Origin: Lutacidiplasma sp049802875
GTDB lineage: Archaea; Thermoplasmatota; Thermoplasmata; Lutacidiplasmatales; UBA184
Assembly (NCBI GenBank): GCA_049802875.1
Contig: JBARNH010000048.1
Location: forward strand, 1-64,000
Reading direction: 5' to 3'
DNA length: 64,000 nt
Every line of letters begins with the position of its first letter. The first letter of the stretch is position 1. This document shows positions 48,778 through 57,546 of this stretch, one piece after another. The position numbers and the translations under genes were made by a program. A model generated the notes under the pieces. The model ran no database searches. It saw nothing but the letters and a program-made list of their open reading frames with translations, and was not told the DNA's origin.

Positions 48778-50520
48778 TTATACGGAGGTTTCCGGCCGCC
48801 GGACGCCCGTCTCCTCCGGTTGGCCCGGGAGGTCGATCGGCGAACGTTCCCGCCGCTCCCGCGCCTCCTTGGAGAGGCGCCGGACGATTCGTTTCATCGA
48901 TTTCTCTCGTCGGACCTCCGCCGCCTGATACTGAACGTCTCGAGTGTCCCGGGTGAGCAGCACTGCGACTCGCCCCAACGATGTTCGCCCGGTCCGTCCG
49001 CGTCGCTGGATCGCGCGGATCTCGCTGGGGACCGACTCAAAGAAGACCACCAGGTCGACGTCCGGGACATCGAGGCCCTCCTCCGCCACGCTGCTCGCGA
49101 CCAGGATCGGGAACTGTCCCGCTCGGAACCCCTGAAGGACGCGGCCCTGGTCCTTCTGGTTCATCCCGGGGTCGTCCGAGTCCCTCGTCGATTGGCCGAC
49201 GAACCGGCCGACGGTCCATCCCTGCATCTCCAGCATTGTCTGGATCCCCTGGATCGTGTCGCGGTACTGGGCGAAGACGAGGACCCGCGGCGGATGGTCC
49301 TGCGGACGGGCGAGGGTCTCGCGGACGAGTTCGACCAGCGCATCCAATTTCGGGTGGGACGGCTCGCGGCTCGTGCGGAGGAACTCCTGGGCCTCGGCCC
49401 GGGCGAGCGCCACCCCCGGTAACTTCAGGAACGCGAGGTCGCCGCGGCTCGGCTTCTCCTTCCCCGCCACCCGGTCAAGGTACTGGAGGAACGGCTGGAG
49501 CCCTTGGGTCTCGAGGCGCTCCTGGGCGTGGTGCAAATGGAGGAGCACGAGCTGGTGGAAGAGCGGGCCGAACCGACGGACCATCGGCCCGGGCCGCGCG
49601 AAGATCTCCGCCCGGAGCGCGATCAGGTCCTTCACGGAGAGCGAGCGGATCGGTTTCTTTCTCAGGAAGCCCATCTTCTGCAGCTTGTGGGCGGTCGCGT
49701 GGGCCGCCGTGGCGAGCATCTCCCGGATCCGAGCCGCGTCGGGGGAGAGGTCCACCCAGAGCAGTTCCACGTCCGTGGGCTGGACGTACTCCGCCACTCC
49801 GGGGTCCTCCCGGGAGCGCGCTTCGATCCTTTGGACGCCGATCGTGCGAACGACCTCCTCGATCCGCTCGTCCTTCCCCCCGGGCGAGGCGGTGAGGCCG
49901 AGCACGCGTCCCTTCGGCGGGCGCTCGGAACGATACCGTTCGGCGATGGGCACGTACACGTACTTCCCGACCGCGTGATGGGCCTCATCGAACACCACCA
50001 GGGTCACGTCGTCCAGTCGGTACCGTTCCGCCGTGAGGTCGTTCTGGACTATCTCGGGTGTGGCGAAGACGAGGTCGGCGGCGTCCCACGCCCCTTCCCG
50101 AACCGGTCGGCGCACGCTCCCCGTGAACCGCGCGGAACGCATTGGAGTCAGCCAGCGCCCGAACGCATCCGCGTGCTGTTGGACGAGGGGCCGGGTGGGG
50201 GCGAGAACCAGGACCTTCCCGGGGGAGCGACGAAGCACCTCGGCGGCGAGCAGCGCGGCAATGACGGTCTTTCCAAGCCCGGTCGGTAAGACGACGAGCA
50301 GATCCTCGTCGAGACCGATCCGAGCCAAGTCCAATTGGAACGGAAGCGCCCGGAGTACTCCGGCCCGCAGGAACGGATGCTCGACGTACCCTTCGACCAC
50401 CCGCCAAACCCCCGGAACGGCGTCGGGATGCGGTCGGCGCCGCGGGGGGGATAGGGGTTCAGCCTCGGCCGACCCGGGGGCGGCGAACTCCTCCAGGAGG
50501 TGCTGCCGGCCCACGATCAC
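48778..50520 (-). CDS. Hef/FANCM-type DEAH helicase without nuclease domain
   Basis: The 580-residue superfamily 2 helicase has Walker A PTGLGKT (79-85), APTRPLVQQH, DEAH at 178-181, a TASPGG motif III and C-terminal motifs VFAQYRDT, ASSVAEEGLDVPDVDLVVFFE and QRRGRTGR. The central insertion between the RecA lobes (about residues 235-370) fits the Hef fork-binding domain. Euryarchaeal Hef usually continues with an XPF-type nuclease and HhH2. Here the protein ends soon after lobe 2, in an Arg/Glu-rich tail. It probably remodels stalled forks. GTG 50520 has a pyrimidine-rich CCTTTTTCG element about 27 bases upstream. Confidence 0.88.
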   Translation of the reverse strand: MIVGRQHLLEEFAAPGSAEAEPLSPPRRRPHPDAVPGVWRVVEGYVEHPFLRAGVLRALPFQLDLARIGLDEDLLVVLPTGLGKTVIAALLAAEVLRRSPGKVLVLAPTRPLVQQHADAFGRWLTPMRSARFTGSVRRPVREGAWDAADLVFATPEIVQNDLTAERYRLDDVTLVVFDEAHHAVGKYVYVPIAERYRSERPPKGRVLGLTASPGGKDERIEEVVRTIGVQRIEARSREDPGVAEYVQPTDVELLWVDLSPDAARIREMLATAAHATAHKLQKMGFLRKKPIRSLSVKDLIALRAEIFARPGPMVRRFGPLFHQLVLLHLHHAQERLETQGLQPFLQYLDRVAGKEKPSRGDLAFLKLPGVALARAEAQEFLRTSREPSHPKLDALVELVRETLARPQDHPPRVLVFAQYRDTIQGIQTMLEMQGWTVGRFVGQSTRDSDDPGMNQKDQGRVLQGFRAGQFPILVASSVAEEGLDVPDVDLVVFFESVPSEIRAIQRRGRTGRTSLGRVAVLLTRDTRDVQYQAAEVRREKSMKRIVRRLSKEARERRERSPIDLPGQPEETGVRRPETSV

Positions 50521-50613
50521 CTCGAGCGTCCAGAAGCGAAAAAGGAGGTCGAACTCGCCGATCCCGAAGGTCCTCGCTCCATGCCCCGCTGCGGCACCCC
50601 GACCCAGACGAGG

Positions 50614-51909
50614 TCAACCGACGCTCGATTCGGCGGTAAGACGTGTCCGACCCCCGAGGTACGGACGCAGCACTTCGGGGATGGTGACCGAGCCGTCCGG
50701 CTCCTGGTACTGCTCGAGGACGACGGCGAGGCCGCGGGAGGTCGCGATCGCGGTCGAGTTGAGCGTGTGGGGGACCCGCTTGCCCGGACGCCCCGCTTTA
50801 CCCAATCGAATGCCCAGTCGGCGGGCCTGATAGTCCGTGCAGTTGGAACAGCTGACCACCTCTCGGTAGGCCTGCTGACGCGGGAACCAGGCTTCGATGT
50901 CGTACTTCTTCGCGGCGACGGTCCCCACATCCCCCGTGCAGACGTTCACGACCCGGTACGGGACCGCCAGCCTCCGGAATACTTCCTCCGCGTTCGCGCG
51001 GAGCTCTTCGTGGATGGCGGGAGAGTCCTCCGGGCGGGAGAAGACGAACTGCTCCACCTTCTGGAACTGGTGCACTCGAAAAACTCCCTTCTGATCGACC
51101 CCGTGGCCCCCAATCTCCTTCCGGAAGCAGGTGCTGAGACCCGCGAGCCGGATCGGTAGATGGTCCTCGTCGAGAATCTCTCCTTGATAGAGCGCCGCGA
51201 GGGGGTGTTCGCTGGTCGCGATCAGGTACAGGTCCTCCCCTTCGATCTTGTACATTACGTTCTCAAAGTCCGCAAGGTCGGTCACTCCCTCGTAGGGCTC
51301 CCGACGTAGCATCAAGGGAGGTGCGATCGGAGAGAACCCTCGTTCGACGAGGAGATCGAGGGCGAACCGTTGGAGCGCGAGGTCGAGGAGCACCGCGCCA
51401 CCGCGCAGGTAGTAGAAGCCCGCGCCGCTCGCCCGGCGCGCCCGGTCGAACTCCGCCAACCCGAGGCGCTCGAGCACCTCGCCGTGCGGCATCAGGTCGG
51501 GGCGAGCAGGGCCCGGCTGCCCCCACGTCGCGACCATGACGTTCTCGGTATCGTCCTTGCCGTACGGAACCGATTCATCCAGAAGGTTCGGAAGCCGTCG
51601 GGCGAGCTCGTCTCGCCGGTTCCGGAGCTCGGCCTCCCTCGCCCCGATGGTCCGGAGCGTGTCCGGGATGCCTTGGGCTTCCGAGTCGAGCTCGGGCGAC
51701 GCAGTGCCCTTCTTGCGGTGCTCCGCGATCTGACGGCTCAACTCGTTCCGTCGCTGACGCAGTCGATCCGCGTCGACCAACACGGCGCGCCATTCGGCGT
51801 CCTTCGCCCGGGCCTCCGCGAACAGACGAGCGTACTCGGGGTTCCTTCGTCGCTCCAAGTTCGCCAGGACCCGGTCGGGCTCCTTGCGGATGAGGTCGAG
51901 GTCGATCAC
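50614..51909 (-). CDS. serS: Seryl-tRNA synthetase
   Basis: This 431-residue class II synthetase is of the common (not methanogen-type) SerRS family. The N-terminal coiled-coil tRNA-binding arm spans about residues 25-105. Motif 2 is the TCFRKEIGGHGVDQKGVFRVHQF region and motif 3 is NSTAIATSRGLAVVLEQYQ. The serine/ATP site motif ATSEHPLAALY is present. Start is the ATG at 51909. It lies 93 bases before the Hef-like gene in the same direction. Confidence 0.97.
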   Translation of the reverse strand: MIDLDLIRKEPDRVLANLERRRNPEYARLFAEARAKDAEWRAVLVDADRLRQRRNELSRQIAEHRKKGTASPELDSEAQGIPDTLRTIGAREAELRNRRDELARRLPNLLDESVPYGKDDTENVMVATWGQPGPARPDLMPHGEVLERLGLAEFDRARRASGAGFYYLRGGAVLLDLALQRFALDLLVERGFSPIAPPLMLRREPYEGVTDLADFENVMYKIEGEDLYLIATSEHPLAALYQGEILDEDHLPIRLAGLSTCFRKEIGGHGVDQKGVFRVHQFQKVEQFVFSRPEDSPAIHEELRANAEEVFRRLAVPYRVVNVCTGDVGTVAAKKYDIEAWFPRQQAYREVVSCSNCTDYQARRLGIRLGKAGRPGKRVPHTLNSTAIATSRGLAVVLEQYQEPDGSVTIPEVLRPYLGGRTRLTAESSVG

Positions 51910-52040
51910 GCGCTTCCCCTAACGTCGTCCTTCGAAAGTCTTTGTGCCTCCCTTCGGGAATCCGTGCGGCCCTCCCGACGCGCGCCCGTCGGCAAACTCC
52001 TATGTACCTCCGCGGGCGATTGGTCCCCGGTCACGGATTC

Positions 52041-53537
52041 ATGTCGGCCGCGGTAGAGGAGTTCGGTCTCTTTATCGGAGGGAAGTGGGCGTCGCCCGCG
52101 AAAGCCAAGCGGTTCGAGACCGTGAATCCGGCGACCCGCGAGCCGATCGCCTCCTTCGTCTCGGGGACGGCCGAGGACGTGGAACGGGCCGTGACGGCCG
52201 CCGCCAAAGCGTTCCCGGGCTGGAAGGAGACGCCCGCGCCAAAGCGAGGCGACCTCCTCCTCGAGGCGGCGCGGTTGCTGAAGGAACGGAAACCCGAGAT
52301 CGGTCGCATCGTCACCCGCGAGATGGGCAAGGTGATCGCGGAAGGGCTGGGGGACGTCCAGGAGTCGATCGACTTCATCGAGTACATGGCGGGGGAGGGT
52401 CGCCGTCTCTTCGGCGAGACCGTCCCCTCCGAGCTCCGATCGAAGTTCTGCCTCACCGTCCGGCAGCCGAAGGGGGTCGTCGCCTGCATCACCCCGTGGA
52501 ACTTCCCGACCGCGATCCCGAACTGGAAGATCGCGGCAGCGCTCATCTCGGGCAACTCGATCGTGTTCAAGCCCGCTTCGAACACCGCACGTTGCGCGGT
52601 CGAAGTCGTTCGGATCTACCAGGACGCAGGGCTGCCGCCCGGCGTGCTCAACTTCGTCACCGGGTCGGGCGGCATCGTCGGGAATGCGCTCGTCTCCGAC
52701 CCCCGGGTCCGCGCGGTTTCGTTCACGGGCGGGGTGGAAACCGGCCGAGAGGTCTACGTCCGTGGTGCCCAGGGGCTCAAGATGGTCCACCTCGAGCTGG
52801 GCGGCAAAAACCCGGTGATCCTGATGGAGGACGCCGACCTCGGTTTGGCACTGGACGGGGTGCTCTTCGGCGCCTTCGGGACCTCGGGCCAGCGCTGCAC
52901 GGCGACGAGCCGTGTGATCGTTCACCGGGACATCTACTACGATTTCCTCGGCCGATTGATCAAGCGCCTCGAAAAATTCACCGTCGGCGATCCGCTCGAC
53001 CCGGCGACGGGAATGGGACCGGTCGCCTCCGCCGACCAGGAGCGGAAGATCCTCGAGTACATCGCGATCGGAAAGAAGGAGGCGAAGCTCCTCACCGGCG
53101 GGACGAAGCTCACCGGCGGAGCGTACGACCAGGGCTACTTCATCGCCCCGACGATCTTCGAGACCAAGCACGGGTCGCGGATCTCGAAGGAGGAGATCTT
53201 CGGCCCGGTCCTCTCGGTCATCAAAGTTGCGAGCTACGAGGAGGCGGTCCGCGTCGCGAACGACGTCGACTACGGGCTCTCGTCATCCATCTACACGCGG
53301 GACGTCAACCGGGCCTTCCGCGCGATGAGCGACCTCGAAGCCGGTATCACGTACATCAACGCCCCGACGATCGGCGCCGAGGTCCAGCTCCCGTTCGGCG
53401 GGATCAAGAACACGGGGAACGGGGGTCGCGAGGCGGGCAGCGTGGCGATCGATGAGTTCACCGAGATCAAGACCGTCTTCGTTGATTTCTCTTCGAAACT
53501 TCAGAAGGCCCAGATCGAGGACGGTCCGGGCGAATGA
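52041..53537 (+). CDS. NAD(P)-dependent aldehyde dehydrogenase
   Basis: This 498-residue ALDH has the oxyanion Asn154 in TPWNFP, the general-base Glu252 in LELGGKNP and nucleophilic Cys286 in GQRCTATS. The FTGGVETGREV loop fits the dinucleotide site. The ending NTGNGGREAGSVAIDEFTEIKTVF resembles semialdehyde dehydrogenases (alpha-ketoglutarate or aminoadipate semialdehyde type), but the substrate is not fixed. The ATG at 52041 begins the conserved part; an upstream ATG at 52002 adds 13 residues and could also be used. A CCTATGTACC box is near 51997. A coiled-coil gene overlaps its stop. Confidence 0.93.
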   Translation: MSAAVEEFGLFIGGKWASPAKAKRFETVNPATREPIASFVSGTAEDVERAVTAAAKAFPGWKETPAPKRGDLLLEAARLLKERKPEIGRIVTREMGKVIAEGLGDVQESIDFIEYMAGEGRRLFGETVPSELRSKFCLTVRQPKGVVACITPWNFPTAIPNWKIAAALISGNSIVFKPASNTARCAVEVVRIYQDAGLPPGVLNFVTGSGGIVGNALVSDPRVRAVSFTGGVETGREVYVRGAQGLKMVHLELGGKNPVILMEDADLGLALDGVLFGAFGTSGQRCTATSRVIVHRDIYYDFLGRLIKRLEKFTVGDPLDPATGMGPVASADQERKILEYIAIGKKEAKLLTGGTKLTGGAYDQGYFIAPTIFETKHGSRISKEEIFGPVLSVIKVASYEEAVRVANDVDYGLSSSIYTRDVNRAFRAMSDLEAGITYINAPTIGAEVQLPFGGIKNTGNGGREAGSVAIDEFTEIKTVFVDFSSKLQKAQIEDGPGE

Positions 53538-53743
53538 GCTCGTTCCGGGGCTCGGACGAGGTTCTCGACCGCGAGATCGCTGCGATCGAGCAGATCGCGA
53601 AGGTCCGGGTGCGCCGGGTCAGCGCCGAGCTCCGGGAGCTGGGACGTGACCTACGCGAACTTCGACGGGAGCGAGCGCGCCGACGAGCCGAGTCGGCCGC
53701 GCCGGCTCCCGAAACCGCCGGCGAAGTCGAAGAGACCGCGTGA
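53534..53743 (+). CDS. Small coiled-coil protein coupled to the aldehyde dehydrogenase
   Basis: A 69-residue, highly charged helical protein (IEQIAKVRVRRVSAELRELG, then Arg/Glu repeats) with an Ala/Pro/Glu tail. The ATG overlaps the dehydrogenase stop (ATGA). I do not recognise it. The coupling is the main reason to accept it as a gene. It converges on orc1/cdc6 with a 40-base gap. Confidence 0.5.
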   Translation: MSSFRGSDEVLDREIAAIEQIAKVRVRRVSAELRELGRDLRELRRERARRRAESAAPAPETAGEVEETA

Positions 53744-53783
53744 CGACCCCCGGGCGGCCGCGAGTCCCACCGGTCTCCGTGGC

Positions 53784-55214
53784 TCAGTAGCTGGGTCCGG
53801 TGCGCCCCGGGTTGTCGAAGTTCGTCAGGAGGGTCTGGCCCCGGCTCTTCGGGCGGCCTAGCGGACCGAGCAGGGGGTCCTCCTCGAGCGCGGGCATTGT
53901 CTCGGAGATCGGTACATCGACCTGGATCTCTCGGGTCCGACCGCCCCGGCCGCGGGAGACGATCGTCGCGCGGATGAGCCCCAGCGACTCCAGCTCGCTC
54001 ACGTAGTTCGAGATCGAGCGGGCGTGGAGTGGCGGCAGCCCCAAGCGTTCCGCGAGTCGCTTGTAGTTGTCGTAAACCTCACCGGTCAACACTCCGGCGC
54101 GACGGCGCTCGTACGACTGAAGGATCGCGTAGAGCAGGACCTTGCAATGCGGCGGGAGGGATCGGCAACATTCGATGATGATGTCCTTCTCGAGACGATT
54201 CTTCGCCTTCACCACGTGGTCGCGGGTAATCCGCTTCGCGTGGTCTCGTTCGGCCATCTCGGCCGCGAGGCGGAGGAGCGCCAGCGCCCGACGCGCGTCC
54301 CCGCTCTCCAACTGCGCGTAGGCGGCGCACAGCTCGATCACCCCGGGGTCCACGACCCCCTCTCGGAACGCCACCCGGGCCCGGTCCTCGAGGATGTCCT
54401 GGAGCTGAGGGGCCTTGTACGGGTCGAACAGGATCTTCTCCTCGTTGAGGCGGCTCCGTACCCGCGCGTCGAGATGATTCGTGAACTTGAGGTCGTTCGA
54501 TATCCCGAGAAGGACCAACCGGGCGCTCTCGAGTTCCGTGTTCAGCTGACTCAACGTGTAGAGCACGTTGTCCCCGCTGCGGGCGACGAGCCGGTCGATC
54601 TCGTCCAACACGAGGATGATCGTTCCGCCCTTCGAGTCCATCAGGCGCCGCATCGCGGCCTGGACCCGGTCGAGGGACCAACCCGTCGGAATACGGTCCG
54701 CGTCGACCTTCGCGAACGTGTTCCCGATGTTCTGCAGGAGGCTGTACGCGGTGTCGATGTTTCCGCAGTTGACCGTCACGAACGTCAGTTTGGAGGCGGC
54801 CTCTGCGCGGCGTTGGAGGTCCTGGCGGACCTGTGTGACGACCGCCGTCTTTCCGGTCCCGATCTTCCCGTAGATGAGAAGGTTCGACGGAACGTCTCCT
54901 CGGAGGCCGGGCGCCAGCACCTCTGCAACCTGACGGACCTCGACGTCCCGATGGGGCAGCCGCGACGGGACGTAGGAGTCCCGCAGCACCTCACGGCTCT
55001 CTCGAAACAGCTCGCTCTTGTTCTTCAGGAACGCGTCGAGGAACTCGACGGTCGAAGTTCCGGGCGGAGGGGGCGGAGTTCCGTAGACCGGATCCGCCGC
55101 TGACCCCCCGCTCGGGGGGCGGTCACTGACGGGCGTGACCGCCCCGTTGGCGGCTGTGCGCGATTCCAACCGATCTGACGTTTCCGCCGGCCGGTCTTCG
55201 CTTGCAGGTGGCAC
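53784..55214 (-). CDS. cdc6: Replication initiator Orc1/Cdc6
   Basis: This 476-residue AAA+ protein has Walker A GKIGTGKT (116-123), Walker B IILVLDEIDRL, a sensor-1 LLGISNDLKF strand and sensor-2 SGDARRALALLRLAAEMAE, followed by a C-terminal winged helix (about residues 345-430). The first 55 residues are Pro/Ser-rich and disordered. It binds origin repeats and loads MCM. Start is the GTG at 55214. An unusually AT-rich patch lies 50-100 bases upstream. Archaeal orc1/cdc6 genes commonly sit beside the origin they serve. Confidence 0.95.
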   Translation of the reverse strand: MPPASEDRPAETSDRLESRTAANGAVTPVSDRPPSGGSAADPVYGTPPPPPGTSTVEFLDAFLKNKSELFRESREVLRDSYVPSRLPHRDVEVRQVAEVLAPGLRGDVPSNLLIYGKIGTGKTAVVTQVRQDLQRRAEAASKLTFVTVNCGNIDTAYSLLQNIGNTFAKVDADRIPTGWSLDRVQAAMRRLMDSKGGTIILVLDEIDRLVARSGDNVLYTLSQLNTELESARLVLLGISNDLKFTNHLDARVRSRLNEEKILFDPYKAPQLQDILEDRARVAFREGVVDPGVIELCAAYAQLESGDARRALALLRLAAEMAERDHAKRITRDHVVKAKNRLEKDIIIECCRSLPPHCKVLLYAILQSYERRRAGVLTGEVYDNYKRLAERLGLPPLHARSISNYVSELESLGLIRATIVSRGRGGRTREIQVDVPISETMPALEEDPLLGPLGRPKSRGQTLLTNFDNPGRTGPSY

Positions 55215-55260
55215 CGTCGACGCCTACCCGGGCCTCGGGCGGCGGTGCGAGGGGCGCGAG

Positions 55261-55310
55261 CCATAAGAACTTTCTGTAAGATTTTTGGAGTTCGGGGAAA
55301 AAATTCGATG
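55261..55310. other. AT-rich patch upstream of orc1/cdc6, candidate origin element or promoter
   Basis: The 50 bases CCATAAGAAC...AATTCGATG contain TAAGATTTTTGGAG and GGGGAAAAAATTC, an A/T-rich island in sequence that is otherwise very GC-rich. TTTTT and AAAAA flank a GC centre in a loose dyad. It could be a DNA-unwinding element or simply the orc1/cdc6 promoter. I found no clear repeated origin-recognition boxes around it, so the origin claim is weak. Confidence 0.35.
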
Positions 55311-55411
55311 CCGACGCGTGAGTGGACCAGATTCGGCGGGATCCGGGCCCCTCGCGGCGCCGCGCCGTCTCGACCGAACGCATTTGAAGGTGGGGCGACT
55401 CTCCTTCCCTC

Positions 55412-55633
55412 GTGTCGGAGTACTCCGGGGCCCCCGAGGAACACGCGCACCATGTATCGAGCCCGATCTCCGTGGTCTGGGTCGTCGTTGCGTCCCTCCT
55501 GAGCGGCGTGGGACTGTTGCTGATCTGGATGTGGCTCACGACGTTCTCCTGGACCTTCTCTTTCGGGCCGCTCCTTGTCTTCGTGGGGGTCCTGATGTTC
55601 CTCAGCGATCGCGCGGGCCTGGATCGCGCGTAG
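55412..55633 (+). CDS. Small membrane protein, two TM segments
   Basis: This 73-residue protein starts at GTG 55412: an acidic/His N-terminus (SEYSGAPEEHAHHVSS), then two hydrophobic segments (about residues 19-43 and 48-64) and a short tail. I do not recognise it. CATTTGAAGG at 55381-55390 may be its promoter, about 25 bases upstream. Isopentenyl phosphate kinase follows 19 bases downstream. Confidence 0.55.
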   Translation: MSEYSGAPEEHAHHVSSPISVVWVVVASLLSGVGLLLIWMWLTTFSWTFSFGPLLVFVGVLMFLSDRAGLDRA

Positions 55634-55652
55634 CCCTCGCGAGTCGAGCCCG

Positions 55653-56471
55653 ATGGCGGCGCCACGTCCCGGGGAAGTGTCGCCGATCATCGTGAAGCTC
55701 GGGGGCTCGGTGATCACGCGGAAGCGGGAGGTAGAACGCGCGCGGCCCAAGGTACTCGCCCGACTCGCCCGGGAAGTCGCGGAGGCGGGCGACCGACCGG
55801 TCGTCCTCCTTCACGGCGCGGGGTCGTTCGGCCATCCCGGGGCCAAGAAGTTCGGATTGGCTCGGGCACCCCTCCCGTCGGAGACGCCGGGCCACCGGGT
55901 CCGCGGTGCGGCGATCGTCGCCGCCGAAGTCCGTCGACTTCACTTGCTGGTCCTTCGCGCGCTGGTACGGGCCGGGGCGTCGCCTGCCTCCGTCCCCATC
56001 GCGACGCACGCCCGCAACCGGGAGGGGCAGCTCGTGGCGTTCGACGACGAGCCGTTCTCGGAGGCGCTCCGGCGAGGGCTGCTCCCCGTGTCGTTCGGCG
56101 ACGTCGTTCCGGACGAACGATGGTCCGCGTCGATCCTCAGCGCCGACACGATCGCCGAACGGTTGGTCGGTCCCCTCCGGGCAGGGCGCGTTGTGTTCGT
56201 CAGCGATGTGCCCGGAATCCTGGAGGGACCTCCCCGCGGGCGTCGCGCGGTCGTACCCACCCTCTCGGAGGAACACATCGAACGCCTGCGGCCGGAACCC
56301 GGCGTCGCCGACGTTACCGGTGGGATCCGGGGGAAGGCGGAGGCGATGTTGAGGATCGCCCACGGCGGCGCGGACGCAGGTCTTATTAGCGGACTCACGG
56401 ATGGCGCACTCTCTCGCGCGCTTCGGGGGGAGATGGTCTACGGGAGCTGGGCGCACGCACGGTCCGGATGA
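55653..56471 (+). CDS. ipk: Isopentenyl phosphate kinase
   Basis: The 272-residue amino-acid-kinase-fold enzyme phosphorylates isopentenyl phosphate to IPP, the last step of the archaeal mevalonate variants. It has the N-terminal IIVKLGGSVIT (Lys15), the diagnostic GAGSFGH with catalytic His61, SADTIAERL, FVSDVPGI and a DVTGGIRGKAEAML substrate loop. It precedes the IPP isomerase gene, the next step. The genes overlap by 71 bases if the isomerase ATG is used. Confidence 0.94.
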   Translation: MAAPRPGEVSPIIVKLGGSVITRKREVERARPKVLARLAREVAEAGDRPVVLLHGAGSFGHPGAKKFGLARAPLPSETPGHRVRGAAIVAAEVRRLHLLVLRALVRAGASPASVPIATHARNREGQLVAFDDEPFSEALRRGLLPVSFGDVVPDERWSASILSADTIAERLVGPLRAGRVVFVSDVPGILEGPPRGRRAVVPTLSEEHIERLRPEPGVADVTGGIRGKAEAMLRIAHGGADAGLISGLTDGALSRALRGEMVYGSWAHARSG

Positions 56472-57546
56472 ACCCGGCGACGCCTCGGGCCTGGACCTGA
56501 GCCACCGGAAGGCGCAGCACGTCAAGGTCGTACTCGGAAAGAACGTCGAAGGTCGATACCGCTACTGGGACGACGTTCAGCTCGTCCACCGCGCGCTTCC
56601 CGAGGTCGACTTCGCCGACGTCGACCCCTCCGTTTCCCTGCTCGGCCATCGGCTGGCCGCTCCGATCGTCATCACGGGGATGACCGGAGGATTTCCCGAC
56701 GCGGTAAAGATCAATGACAACCTCGCCCGGGCGGCGACCGAGGTCGGGGTCGCAATGGGTGTTGGTAGCGAACGGGCCGCCGTCCTGAAGGGTCAGTACC
56801 CGGAGAGCTACGCGACCGTCGCGCGCCACCAGGTACCCCTCAAATTCGCGAACATCGGGGCTCCCCAGATCATCCCGCAAGGTCCGGGCGACCGGGTCGT
56901 AGGGCCCGACGAGGTCCGGGCGGCGATGGAGCTGATCCACGCCGATGTCCTGGCGATCCACCTCAACTTCTTACAGGAGATGGTCCAGCCCGAGGGCGAC
57001 CGACGCGCGCGGGGCTGCCTCGAGAAGATCGGCGAGCTCGCGGCCCTCTTTCCCGTGCTGGTTAAGGAGACCGGCGCCGGGATATCTCGCGACGTCGCAG
57101 AGGAGCTCCGGGAACGGAAGGTTCGCGCGCTCGACGTCAGCGGGACGGGCGGAACGTCGTTCGCGGCCGTCGAACATTACCGCGCCGCCGAGCAAGGCGC
57201 CGTGCGGGAGGCCCGGGTCGGCAAGACGTTCTGGGATTGGGGAATCCCGTCCCCGGTGTCCGTCCTCGAGCTCGTCCCGCTCGGTCTGCCGGTCGTGGCG
57301 AGCGGAGGGATCCGTTCCGGTCTGGATGTCGCGCGGGCTGTCGCCCTTGGCGCCACAGCCGCGGGGACCGCCGGCGGAGTGCTGAAGGCGGCGTCGACCG
57401 GATACGAGGAGACGCGCCGGGAGCTCGAGCTCCTCGTTCACGAACTCAAGGTCGCGATGTTCCTCACGGGGTCGCGCACGCTCGACGATCTCCGCCAGGC
57501 ACCCTACTTGATCACGGGAGAGAGCCGTCAATGGCTCCATCGGTAG
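56401..57546 (+). CDS. fni: Type II isopentenyl-diphosphate delta-isomerase
   Basis: This FMN- and NADPH-dependent isomerase interconverts IPP and DMAPP. Blocks: RKAQHVKVVLGKNVE, MTGMTGGFPDAVKINDNLA, GVGSERAAV, AIHLNFLQEMVQPEGDR, VKETGAGIS, SGTGGTSFAAVE and SGGIRSGLDVARAVALGA. The formal ATG at 56401 gives 381 residues, but the first ~32 are out-of-frame IPK sequence without homology. Family members start about 5-8 residues before the RK. Between the ATG and RK the frame has no other ATG/GTG/TTG, only CTG at 56491 and 56497. A well-placed ATGA overlap at 56468 is in the wrong frame. The stop overlaps elp3 by 16 bases. Confidence 0.93.
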   Translation: MAHSLARFGGRWSTGAGRTHGPDEPGDASGLDLSHRKAQHVKVVLGKNVEGRYRYWDDVQLVHRALPEVDFADVDPSVSLLGHRLAAPIVITGMTGGFPDAVKINDNLARAATEVGVAMGVGSERAAVLKGQYPESYATVARHQVPLKFANIGAPQIIPQGPGDRVVGPDEVRAAMELIHADVLAIHLNFLQEMVQPEGDRRARGCLEKIGELAALFPVLVKETGAGISRDVAEELRERKVRALDVSGTGGTSFAAVEHYRAAEQGAVREARVGKTFWDWGIPSPVSVLELVPLGLPVVASGGIRSGLDVARAVALGATAAGTAGGVLKAASTGYEETRRELELLVHELKVAMFLTGSRTLDDLRQAPYLITGESRQWLHR

